Under the pieces are notes generated by a model that saw only the letters and a program-made list of their open reading frames with translations, was not told the DNA's origin and ran no database searches. A stretch of 64,000 nt of DNA from Welwitschia mirabilis (Eukaryota; Gnetophyta; Gnetopsida; Welwitschiales), in NCBI GenBank assembly GCA_051453625.1, contig JBOZIK010000001.1:121015213-121079212 (forward strand). Direction: 5' to 3'. The translations under genes were made by a program, and so were the position numbers. Below are positions 10,423 to 21,959 of the stretch, in pieces (the first letter of the stretch is position 1; every line of letters starts with the position of its first letter).

Positions 10423-13400
10423 TGTAATGCCCTAGATTTCTACAATTAAAAATTCCAAACTCACTTCAGTATAATTATGTAATACCTAATTTAATTTACA
10501 TTAAAAAAATTATGTAAGTTATTTAAACTATTTTATGTTCTTCGTGCTTCAAATGATAATAGTGATTTAAAATATTTGAAAATGATAAAATTTGAAAAGA
10601 CCTATTTTTATCCTAAAGGATATGAATTAAGCTCAGATTAAGGAACAAACCATTACTAAGTTATGTTCGAGCCATTTTTGCATTAAAAAGAATAAGACTT
10701 TAAAATAGTAATTAAAATCATCTAAAATAATAAAACAAAGTATTTTTTTAAAGTAGAAATGCCTAGGGTAGAGGGCACATATTAGGTTTAGTTTTACAAA
10801 ATGGCTATCATAAAGTTACATTTGAAGTCTTTGAACTTTTAACAAAACAAAGATGATTACTAATTTGGAAAGAAAATGGCCTCAAGAAATATGATTCTTA
10901 AATCATTTTGATTATTATTTAATGGATTATTTTTGAGCATTTATAGATAGCATTACTTAATGTCTTACAAGTATCTGAAATCTGAATTGCCATTTGTTAG
11001 ATTCGTTTGATTGATTTTGTAATTTAACATTAATAATAGAGGAAGAAGGAAAGGTTTTTGACATTTTTTTACTTATTAAATAATGTTACTTATTGATTTT
11101 TATTAAGCATCATAAGAAAACTACTAATGCAATTCTATCAAGAATTTTTTGAATAGGCATTTTCTATGTACATTTTATTGAGGGAGAGGAGGAGCTAGTG
11201 AACACTGCACTTCACACAGTTTCAGAATTTTCAACAAGTTAGGGCTAACTATACTCATTTATATCTTTGTCATTTCCTTCTAGTGATCATTAAACTTAAA
11301 TCAATCAGATTTAATAATCATTTTTCATGCAAATAAAAGGGAGAACATCTCATTGCAGGAAGAGGGCATAGTTATAGATCCATAAAGGAAGAACACTTTA
11401 GTTTGGGAAGCATTGTGATTTGTTTTAAATAATAATTATCACATGCTCAAATATATGCATAATGCTTTCTTTTACAACATGTGTTTATTGGTATAATTGT
11501 GAAAAAAGAGGAAATTTAAGGAAGTAATAGGTGATTCAATTTCTTATGCTTATGCAGTTGTCTATTCTTTTAACATTATTACATTAGCAACAATATTTAA
11601 TTTGCTTAATTGAATATCATGATTCCACTTTCTCTTATGCAACTCTCCTTAATGGGAGGGTCTCCAAGATGGTCTTAACTCATCACTCCCCTATTCAATT
11701 CTAAACATTACATCTATTTTTAATTAATAGACATAATTATAGGCTAATGACATAGCTTAATAATATTCGAAGCACTTCCCTTTCAATATGTTCTTCATGA
11801 TATAACAGTTAAGGAATAAGTGGGATATTTGAAAGGTTATAGGTTTGAGTTTGAAGAATTACTTTTTATTAATTATCTATTATAAAAGGGGATTATTAAG
11901 CCATATATAAATTTATGTTAAGGCCTTATGTAAATTATTCCTAATATGTGTTTAAGTGCTTAATTAAGTATTCTCTTACTTGTAACATCTAAGTTCTTCT
12001 TAAGATATATATTGTAATATATGTAATAAATAAATTCTAAGAATGAAATCTTACTCTTGGAACTTACACTTAAATGCCTAATAAACATTTAACCATTTAT
12101 ACTAATAAATACTAAGAAATTATTTGTTAATAATATACAATATATAGCTAATTTTTAAGGCATAGAAAAACCACAACTTATAAACATAACTCTTGCATCA
12201 CAAAGAATTAAAAATTTAAAATCTTCAAAAAAGAAATGATAACTACAAAATTATACACATAATTTTGAAACTCTTCCTTAACAAATCTAAGTACAATAAT
12301 TATAAATAATCCAACTTCTTAAAACATTAATGGTTCTCCAACTACATGCATGATTTTAAGAAACAAGTATGAATATAACATTCAATTTGAACTTTAATAG
12401 TTGTCTCATCTAAAGGCCATCCTTGTACTAGCTCCTACACATGCAAGAATGGCATGAGAACTACAACCTTCATAGCTCCTGGTATGGTCCATGGCAATGT
12501 TTTCAGATAAGGGATTTTCGAAGCTCATGATGGGGGCCTCAAGAAATCGAATGTGGCCAAAACCCTATACAAGATACGATAATTAGGATACACATATCCA
12601 ACTGTCAGAAATCCAAGAATATTGAGTGAATAGAATGTTCTACCAGAAGGGTGTCAAAAATATTCATTTGTCTAGAGGTTTATTCCTATGACCAATCGAA
12701 ACCATTCAAATGGGATAATCTCATGAAGCTATAAGACATCATGTCATTCACGAATAGATGGGTTACAAACATCATATTGATCACTCTAATAGCTCACTCC
12801 CATGGCCAATGGGAGACCTTCAAGTGGACTAGCCCTTAAAGCTGCATAACTTAGTTACTTAGCAAAGTTTAAATCATAGAATTGAATTCACAACTAGGAT
12901 ATTATATGCATAAGAAAAAGATTTATATGAAACATGTAAAATATGCAAGAATTAATTGTAACAGACAAGAAATAAATAGAAGTACATAAAAAATAAAATG
13001 ATATACTATAAAACCATACCAATTTTAAGAAGAAAGTCAAGATATCATGAAGATTGCAAGTCTTTAAGTCTTTTGCAAGCTTGAAGATTAAAATAGCAAG
13101 ATTTAATAGAAAGAACTTTCCTGAGATGTGAAATATAAGAAGAGGAATGTCCTATTTATAGTGGAAAGTATAGGATGTAAAGAGGCACTAGGTAAGAGAT
13201 TGGTGGAAGTGGTGAAAGTGGTGAAAGTGGTAAAAGTGGTGGAGGTGGTGGAAATGGTGGAAGTGGTGTGGTGAAATGGTGAAGGTGGTGGAAGTCATAG
13301 GGATACTATTACCTTGCGAAGCCATTGGGTATAATAAATAACAATTTTTGTTACCATGAAATAATAAATAATAAAGAAGACATTATCAAAAATAATAAAA

Positions 13401-13699
13401 TATTCTATAAACATGGTAATAATTATAATTTAAAATATTTACTAGGAATAATAAAATAACTATAGACCTTACGCATCTTCACTCATAATAATGTTAAATC
13501 CAAAGCTAAATGGTGTTTTGTAAAATAAGCATTTAAATGAATAAAGCTAAAAAATAAAATAATAATTATGGGACTATTAGCTATAAAGGAAACATCTAAG
13601 AATTAACATAAAATTTATAAAATTCCATATTATATTTTAATTTATTTATCAAAGTATTTTGAACTTAAATCTGGATTGTTAAAAATTTGGGATGTGACA
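10423..13699 (-). repeat. Long LTR, copy B (5' LTR)
   Basis: This is a 3277-base LTR with plus-strand ends 'tgtaatgcc' and 'gatgtgaca', so TG...CA on the minus strand. It aligns with copy A throughout, apart from the 5S array and the gap in A. Its upper end abuts the broken RT frame of the outer gypsy element. No coding sequence was recognised inside it. Confidence 0.75.
13201..13307. repeat. G-rich 9-bp repeat tract in LTR B
   Basis: Imperfect ggtggaagt units match 9244-9356 in LTR A but with different unit numbers. Confidence 0.65.
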
Positions 13700-13701
13700 T
13701 C

Positions 13702-15210
13702 CTATTCTTTGAGTAAACTAATACATCATTCATAAAAAAATGATAAACTAAAACAAATGATAATGATAAGTGTCATTCATTAAAATCATAAGATTTGTAG
13801 GCACATCAGTAGTCCAAAATGCATAATCATAAACTCATAATATCTATATTTTATTTGGAATGTTGTTTTAGGCACGTCTTCTTATTTAATCTAGATTTGG
13901 TGATAGCTTGATTTTAAATCAATATTTTTAAAATAGTTAGCTTCTTATAATTCATCTAAAATATCGTTAATTCTAGGTTGTGTATATTTGTTAATTGTAA
14001 TATTCTTGTTTAATTGATGATAGTTTATGCATAGCCTAAGATACCCATTATTTTCCTTCATAAAAATACTAGGGCTCTCTAAGTAGATATAGTTAATTTT
14101 ATTTTGTCTTCATTCATTAATTATTCAGTTTATAGCTTAATTTCCTTACCTCAATAAGTACAAATCTATAAGAGGCATATGATATTAGTTGGACTCTAGG
14201 AATCAACTAATAGCATTTTTCACTTTTCTTTTTGGTGTTAGAATATTTTTATCTTTAAATACTTTATGAAATTCTTATATTTCTTCTAGAAATTTATTTT
14301 ATTCTATTGTAATTGTAGCATAGAATAATGGTACTATTCTTAATTCATTATTTGATTTCTTATTGATCATGAATAACATCAACCTCTTCTTTCCTTCTTC
14401 CTTTAAGAGCTAGTCTTTGGATGGAGGAGTAATAAGAAGAGAACTCATTTTTGGGAAAAAAAAAAAAGGAAAGAAAGAAAGAAAAAAGAAAAACTCTAAC
14501 ATTAAATTTTCTCAATAAATAAATTCCTAAAATTGCATTATTTTTACCAATATGAAAATGCAAGATTTATTTTAAATATGAACTCTACAATTTTTAATGT
14601 GAGATTGGTGCAATAATCAAATTGTGTACCCTTCACCATTTCCATCAAAACCCTATAACCTTAACTTTGGGACTTTGTTATTTACTTATTTTATTTTCAA
14701 AGTTCCTTATTATTCTAAGAAAAATAAACTTTTTTAAATACCTTATGGAATTCTTATAGTTCTTCTAGAAATTTGATCTTTTGTTCTATTATAGCTATAG
14801 CATAGAACAGTTATACTATTTTTAGTGCATTATTTATTTTCTTATTAGTCATGAATAGGATCTACTTATTCTTTCCTTTTTTCTTTAATATCTAGCCTTT
14901 AGATGAAGAAGGAATAATAAGAGAACTAGTTTGGAAAAATAAATCTCTAACATTAAATTTTTCAAGAATAAAATTCTTAAAATTGCATTATATTTATCAA
15001 TAATGAAAATACAAAATTTAATCTTTATATACTAACTCTACAATATTTGATGTGAGATTGGTGCAATAACCAAATTGTGTGCCTTCCATCCTTTTCACCA
15101 AAATCTTGTAACCTTAACTTTAGAACTATGTTCTTTACTCATTTTATTTTCAAAATTCCTTATGATTCTAAAGGAAATGAAGTTATCACATATGATACTA
15201 CATATTAAAA
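13702..15210 (-). pseudogene. Ty3/gypsy protease C-terminus and RT N-terminus
   Basis: On the minus strand the PR end is seen as NNAILGIYLLRKFNV (14563 frame), matching the retropepsin AILG-x2-WL pattern with the W lost. A linker follows (FHKVFKD...), then RT motifs MKENNGYLRLCINYHQLNK (about 14070-14010), NIDLKSSYHQI (13920-13890), YYEFMIMHFGL (13840-13800) and FMNDVLVYSKN (13736-13702). That last motif is the palm block, with FMND where FIDD is usual. The frame then runs into LTR B. Its continuation is at 4846. There are several stops and shifts. Confidence 0.8.
14250..15210 (-). repeat. Tandem duplication of a ~475 bp protease/linker segment
   Basis: 14250-14735 and about 14735-15210 are two diverged copies of the same PR-linker stretch. 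Both contain the PR tail, an 'aaaattgcatta' block and a 'gtgagattggtgcaataa' block. The first copy has an A/AAAG-rich expansion at 14459-14490. This breaks the normal order of pol. Confidence 0.7.
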
Positions 15211-16439
15211 ATATTATAGGTTTATTTTCTAGAAAATTTTTGGTTTCTAAGATAGAAAACTAATTTTTAAATGAAATCTATTTAAAAACCACAAACAGAC
15301 ACTCTTCACTTGTTATAAGCCTTATTATAAAGGTGAATCCTAATCTATTTTATTTACTTCTTATTCGAACAGCTCTTCATCATATGTTCCTTTTCTTGTA
15401 AACATGACAAATGGTAGAGGGTCATCCTTGCATGCATTTCTAAGGTTGAAACTATAAGAATTATTAAGTTAAAGTTATGGAAAGTATTGGGGTCTCAGCT
15501 ATTGAATAACATAAATTACCATGTAGGCATTTATTGTGACTTTTTATTCAATTTTAATGTAGTATCTTTAGTTTTTTGTATGCTTTTTATGATGACTTGG
15601 ATATGAGAGGATACATTAACGTCTTTAACATTAGTGAAAGATTATCAACGAAGTGATTAGTAAGTTAGTCAAGAGATCTTAAATGTTGGAAATTGCTAGT
15701 TTCTAGAATTCTTCCATATGTTCTTTAAGGATATTTGACATTATTATAATTGAAAATGAATATTAATATATTGTAACCACTTTGAAGATTTTTCAAAATA
15801 TTTAAGGATGTCCACATATATCTTAATCTATACTTTCTTAACATATTCCTAAAAGTGCCTATCTTAAGTGGATTGACTTCTTAGTTTTCTATGGAAGTTA
15901 TGAATACAATTCACACATTATCATACCCACATATGAATTTATTCCATGGTTCTAGTTCCTACAAAAGCTTCTCTAGATTGATACTAAATGTTTTAAATCC
16001 TTTCATTACATTCTTGAAAATATTCCTACACTTTCGCTAAAATGGATTACATGGGCTACTCTCATGGTCTTTCTTCTAAGGATTTGTGGTGGAGTTAATT
16101 TGCCCATTTACTTAATGGTGAAAGACCTTAGTATTTATGTAATTAGCTTAGAATTCTTATAAACTTCACTAATTCTCTATGCAAGAGTCTTGATGCAATT
16201 TGTCATATGGTATTCTATGTTTTACCAATGTATACATTGTCAATGTACCATGTTCTTTAATCCATATCCTTCTTTCCTTTTTTTTTAGTCGTCAAGTTGG
16301 TTATCCAACTATTCAAAATTTAAAACTGTTAAATTATACTAATGTAAAAAAATGAGTTGATAATTAACTTTTCCATAAGCAAAATACATCTTACCATAAA
16401 GGGTTGTCTTCTTTATAAAGTAAATTTTATTCCAATCAA
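15211..16439. other. Probable gag/5' interior, unresolved
   Basis: By position this should hold gag of the outer gypsy element on the minus strand. I could not recognise a capsid or zinc-knuckle motif, and all frames are short. Confidence 0.35.
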
Positions 16440-17435
16440 AACCATAATGCTTTATAGTTGACCCATGAATACCAAATAAGAACGATGAGATCTTATACTA
16501 ACTAGATGAGATCCTAACACCCTATGCTAGCTTCATAAGCTCAAAGTTAGGATCATGGTGCCCTATAGTATCCAAGTTAAATCCATGTCATCCTATGCAA
16601 ATTAGAACCATGACATCTTATGGTATCCAAGTTAGATTTATAACACCCTATATAAAGTGTTAAAATCTAAATCAAAGCCCTTAAATCTTATGATGTCCAT
16701 GTTAGATCCATGGTGCCCTATAGAAATTGTATAAGGTCTATATCATAACCATAAAATCTTATATTAGTTAGATCCATGACATCCTATATACCAAGTATAT
16801 ATTCTCTAGACCAGAACAGGATGCCCTATAATATCTCAGTTAGATTCATAATGTTCTACATAAAGTGTATAAGATTTAGATTAAAATCATCACATCCCAT
16901 AGTTTCTAAGTTAGATCCATGTCATTCCCTAAAAATTATATAGGCTCCAAAATAAAACATGATGCCCTATAGTATCTTAGTTATATCCATAACATTCTAT
17001 ATAATATGTATAAGATTTAGATCAAAACCATCACATCCTATAGTATCTAAGTTAGATGCATGAATTTTGATACAAAGTGAATAGGCTCTAGATTAGAAAA
17101 ATGGTGTTCTAAAAACATTAAAAGAGAATCATGATGCTCTATGCTTAGTTTGCAAGGTTTAACTTAAATCCATGACATCCTACAGACCTTAAATTAAAAC
17201 CATAACATCCTATACAAATTGTACAAGATCCAAGTTAGATCTATAACAACTTATAAATACCAAATCAAAAACTATGATATTCTATATTGAGTGTAGAAGG
17301 TCTAGACCAAATCCATGATTCCCTATATACATCAAATTAAAATCACATTACCCTATATTATCATAAAAGATCTAGGTCATATTCATAATGTCCTATAAAC
17401 ATCAAATCAAAATCATGATGTCCTATATTGGATTT
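16440..17435. repeat. Degenerate ~70 bp minisatellite
   Basis: About 14 diverged units are built from the phrases 'atccatgacatcctata', 'ccaagttagat' and 'gtataaggtctagatcaaaa'. Spacing between equal phrases is near 68-70 bases (for example about 16869, 16937, 17008). It lies inside the outer gypsy element's 5' interior. Confidence 0.7.
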
Positions 17436-20353
17436 ATGATTAATAAATTACATCTAACTATTACATTAGTTTAAATTAAGATCAAGTAAGTATTAATTAA
17501 AGTGTTATACTTAAGTACAAGATTCCCTCCTTCTCTTATAAATAAAAGAAAAATGGCTCATTTTATCTTATTTTCATTACACTTTTCTTTCAAGTTAGGT
17601 ACTCCTTTTCTGTTTTCCTCCTCTTATCATTTTTTAATTCTTCCTTCACTATCATACTTTTTTACACTTTTACTTACCTCTTTTTCTTTTTTTTTAACTA
17701 TGAATCATTTGGTTTCATAGGTGTTAAAGGCATTCAAGCATTTCAAATAAATTTTTGTAAGCTTTGTAATCAATATTTCCTAGGCTATTTAAGATATTCT
17801 TCTTAAGTTAAAATGTCATCATCACTGAATTTAAAGGTATAATTCCTTGTGAAGATTTTTTTAAATATCAAATAGATTATGTACAGCTTCATGTTCACTA
17901 ATGAAGAATCTTATAACTTGATGACTAACATAAAATTTGGGTGGGCATTGAGTTAAATTTACTTTATCTCTCTTCTTCCCTTATTTCAACTTATGGTATC
18001 CAAAATATACATGATTCTAGATTACATATATTCTTCTTTAATATTAACTTCTATCTTTTTTATCATCTAGATCTGGATAGAATGCATATAATCCCAAAAG
18101 AAATTAAATATATCTTTAGCCTTTTTAATGGTTTATTTCATCCTAAAACATTATTAGCTTATTACTTTGAATAACTAGTTTATAAATCCATCTTATATGA
18201 TTTTGTTAATATAAATCTCCATGATCGAGGTGATCAAAAAGTTTTCTTAGGAATAATTTTAGTTCTTTACTTTAATGCACTTGAATTACTGATTGCTTAT
18301 CATGGATTCCTTCATTCTTGATCTTCTAAACTCCTTGCATATGCAATCCATAATTTAGGTTTAGCCCAAGAAAAGTAGGTGTCTTTAATTTGGGTTACAA
18401 CATCTACTTTAAGATTCTTTCTTGATTAGAAAGCTCTGAGGAAGATTCCAACACAAGTTGATTAGCTATAGAGAAATTCTTCTATCTCTTTTCCTTGCTT
18501 ATTAAGGTAAATCTCCTAGTATTAAATAAAATTTTCTTTTTAAGGGATTAGTTAGGGATCACTCTAGATTTAATTTCCTCATCCTTATGGCCCTCTTCCC
18601 AACTCTAGTGAGGAGGAAGAAAATGAAAGTGGACTTGAATTTTCTTAAAATAGTAGAGTTTTCTCTTCAATGGTGAGAAATTATTTTTTTTCTAGTTCTT
18701 TATTATCTTGTTGATCTTAAACCACTTTTCCTTGTTAATTATTATAGATGTATTAGTAAGCAAATACTCTATCAAGAATTTGAGGTTAACTTCTTAAAGA
18801 TCAAGACACTCATGGTTCAAGAAGTTAAAGATGAGGTAGAGGAATCCCTTAGACTAAGTCATAGTAAGTGCAAAGTCATAGTAAGATAATATCCTTCATT
18901 TTTCCTTCCTTAGCTCTTATATTTTCATTCAACTATTTCTTACATTAATCTCCTTATTTACTATAGGATCTTCAAAGAATATCTTCCCTAACTCCTCCCT
19001 ATGAGAAAAGAAATTTAAGAATGGACAAATATTTGGGCATTAATTTCCATGCTAAAGTGAGTCATCTATGACGCTCACTTTTTATATAAAAACTATAAAT
19101 TCCAAGATTTTTTTGAATTAGAGGGAAATAACTCTAATGGGATGATTAACTTTGATGAATTTTTGTAGGCTAATAAATTCTTTGTAACACATCCTGTGAA
19201 TCCGTGAAGATTCATTGCTCTAGTGGACATTTGACCTTTAGCCCTATTTTTCATGCCCCATCATCACATGGTGGCTCTAGCCTTTATGGATCCTCTTACT
19301 TCTTCTTTTACTACTACATTTATCTTTGAGATAGATAAGAGGCTTTAAATCCTCTTATCTAAGCTTGTTCCCAAGACATAATGACTTATCTCTCAGAACA
19401 AATAGGTTGAAATATTAGATGTCATGATTCTCCCCTAAGAAATACAATAATAATCATATTAAAGTGATACTTTCTAGTATTTCAATCATTGAAACCACAA
19501 TTTTAAGAAATACCTTTATGATTCTAGGTCATGAAATATCTCGTCTTTCTATTCGATGGATAAAACTTGGGATCCCATCCACCATACTTTTGAATTAGTC
19601 ATTAATAAACTTAAAGCTATTCTTTCATGCTAAGACATAAGATGAGACAATTGGAGGAGGTAAAGGTAAAGTTTTAGAAGCTAAACATATACTTTCTTTT
19701 TTTCTTTAATTTTTTTTAAATGAGAATTACAAATTCATCTTTTACTAACATTGTACCTTTATTAACTTATAAGCATAGATGACTTCCTTTTAATTGAATA
19801 ACTAGATTCTCTAAAACAAGGTCACTCAAGTGAAAGCGAGCCTAGTGGACATGTATTAAAAAGATACACATATTGTACATTTCAAGCACACTTTTAATAG
19901 AGTCTTAAAGAGGCTTGTGATGAATATGGAATTCCTCTATGCTTTGTATCATAAACATGGGTCTTTCAGGAGAATCTACAAACCTCCAACTAATGCATTA
20001 TGTCTTTGTTAAATCATTACTATAATAAAGCCATTGCCATTGATTGTTTGCTTTCAATAATGCCGAGGGAGAAATCCTCCCCAATATGCTCAAGTATTAA
20101 CTAGATGGCTTAGTTTGCATGTTATCCAAGGCCATGATGGCTCTAATAAAGAGTGAAGCATATCCATATAATTTATCAGGAATTCCTTTGTACACCTTTT
20201 GTGGTGCCTTCTCTTTTTTACAAAATGAAACTTTTTATGTAATGCAACTCTATTTTTCTTGTTAATAAAATATTTTTATCTATTTTTTCATAAAAATAAT
20301 GATAAAAATAGTCATTTTTAAAAAATATTAAAAAAATAGTATTGGATTGTTTT
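17436..20353. other. 5' interior of outer gypsy element, nothing recognised
   Basis: This is a 2.9 kb AT-rich stretch between the minisatellite and the primer site. Plus-strand frames around 18.7-19.6 kb run for 30-50 codons but show no known motif. Position suggests leader and gag of the outer element, possibly with further insertions. Confidence 0.35.
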
Positions 20354-20367
20354 GCTCTGATACCCAT
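20354..20367 (-). other. Primer-binding site of the outer gypsy element
   Basis: The plus strand reads gctctgatacccat, the near complement of TGGTATCAGAGC, two bases below the LTR start at 20370. Confidence 0.7.
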
Positions 20368-20369
20368 TG

Positions 20370-20463
20370 TGATGTTTGGACGTTTTAAATTTGATTTGAT
20401 AAGTAAATCAAATTAAAATGATAAAGTAATTATGAAATTAAAAATATAAACATAAAAAAATTA
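20370..20463 (-). repeat. 5' LTR of outer element, lower fragment
   Basis: It matches the first ~100 bases of the 3' LTR at 1864. The match stops at 20463, where a younger LTR starts, and continues without loss at 24335. Confidence 0.7.
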
Positions 20464-20699
20464 TTAGTGTAGCTAGGGGCATAGATAACTTGGGAGAGAT
20501 CAGCCACATGACATCACTAAATGTCACACTTAGAGTGGCATAGCTATTCATTTATCAAAGGAAAGTATCACATACTTTCCAACTGAGAAACCTAATAATA
20601 TAAACCTTTAGTATTAAGGGTTGTGACCTTACCAAGGGTCACCTATAATATTAATCAATTATAATGTTATCATTAACCAAAAACTCATGGTTTCTAACA
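20464..20699 (-). repeat. 3' LTR of the 3.9 kb element
   Basis: It matches 24096-24333, best over 'ccttaccaagggtcacctat' and 'attaatcaatta'. It ends 'ttctaaca' and is followed by 'tactcccttct', a PPT complement. Confidence 0.7.
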
Positions 20700-21959
20700 T
20701 ACTCCCTTCTAGAATTATGGGATGTGAAAACATGCCATAATACACAACTTATAAAATTGTATCATCATGGGAAATCTAATCATGATATTATGTAGGTTAT
20801 TAATCCACATTTTTTACAATAGTTTATAAAGAATGTAATACATCACTTTGATAATACTAAAGTCATTTAAACAATGGTTACTTAGGAATGTGTTATACAA
20901 TTCAATGTTCTAGGCTTTTTTCTAATAGCATTTCCAAGAAATACATCATCCCTCTAACATGTGTTATTCTACTATTGAACAAGATGACTAAATACATGAT
21001 ACCACACCATTTATTATATCTTAAGGAACCTTGTATTCATAATGGTTATAATAGGTCTATAGAGTGTTCAAAAAATACATAATTTTACAACATTAACTAT
21101 TAGTGCCTTAACATAGAAACTTTTTAACATTTCACATTTATTACATGATTCTTTATAATTATAATATGTCTTAAACATCCCTTATGAAAGGAAACATCAA
21201 AGATTACTTCTTCCAAGGCAACATATTGGTATGAAAGAATGATACATTGTCCACCTTATAAGTCTAATTTGGACAAACATAAATACAAACTTATATTTGC
21301 AAGTACTATATCACTAAACCATTATTTCAATTCCTTAAGTTTTAAAGCTTATAAATAGAATTCTATAGTCTAATAGTTCCATTATCTATTAGCCTTTGTA
21401 GAGTACCCTTCATGTTACTAAATTGAAGTTATCATATAACTTTTTAATAAAGTACTTAAGGTATCAACTATTTTTTAGCTAGCATAACATAAAACAATTT
21501 TCCATGGAAGATAACTTTGAAGTGTTTGAAAGTACATTTTATATTATATATTTTTATGTATAATGCATCATTTATTCAATGGTAAGTTGTGAAAACTATA
21601 TCACGATTACAAAATAAAGGATTTCGTAAATTCCTTAAAATACAATTAAAATAAGAAGAGTTACAAAATAAAGAGATCTATTTTTCTTAATTCAATAATG
21701 TAGCAAGAGTCTCTTCTTTAAAGTGTTCACTTTTAAGATGTGGTTTTGGCATAAGTCCCATAGCAAGTGCCACAAGTTGAGAAGTTATGGCCAAATCTTT
21801 CACTAGTATTAATGATACAACATGACTACGCTTAGATTTCTCTTCCTTCAATTATTTTGACTCTTTGTTATAACTCGAAAATGATATCCTTTTATTCTAA
21901 AATATTTTTATCTTTATTTATAAGTTTATTTGTTTTATTTTCTATCAACTATTTTAATT

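Larger units (their letters stand above)
4850..13701 (-). mobile_element. Long-LTR gypsy-type element inserted in an older RT gene
   Basis: Two LTRs of about 3.3 kb (10423-13699 and 4905-9756) flank a 666 bp interior. The interior has a primer-site complement at 10409-10420 and a purine tract (minus strand) at 9757-9775. The element lies inside the RT of the outer gypsy element: minus-strand RT stops after YSKN at 13702 and resumes at 4846. The base string 'ctatt' occurs at both junctions (13702-13706 and 4845-4849), a candidate target-site duplication. The low end carries 55 bases that match the leader next to LTR B rather than an LTR end, so the structure is not a simple LTR-interior-LTR insertion. 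I see no complete gag or pol, so it is either internally deleted or non-autonomous. Confidence 0.6.

Noticed and set aside
10155-10449. Both-strand repeat ORFs as real repeat proteins
   Set aside because: They are explained by a 33 bp minisatellite next to an LTR primer site, with no further coding context.
16440-17435. CRISPR-like array
   Set aside because: Units are diverged and contiguous with no uniform spacers, and this is plant nuclear DNA.
17502-17720. 72-codon ORF with many F, L and S
   Set aside because: The composition of a T-rich tract gives a pseudo-membrane protein; no context supports it.
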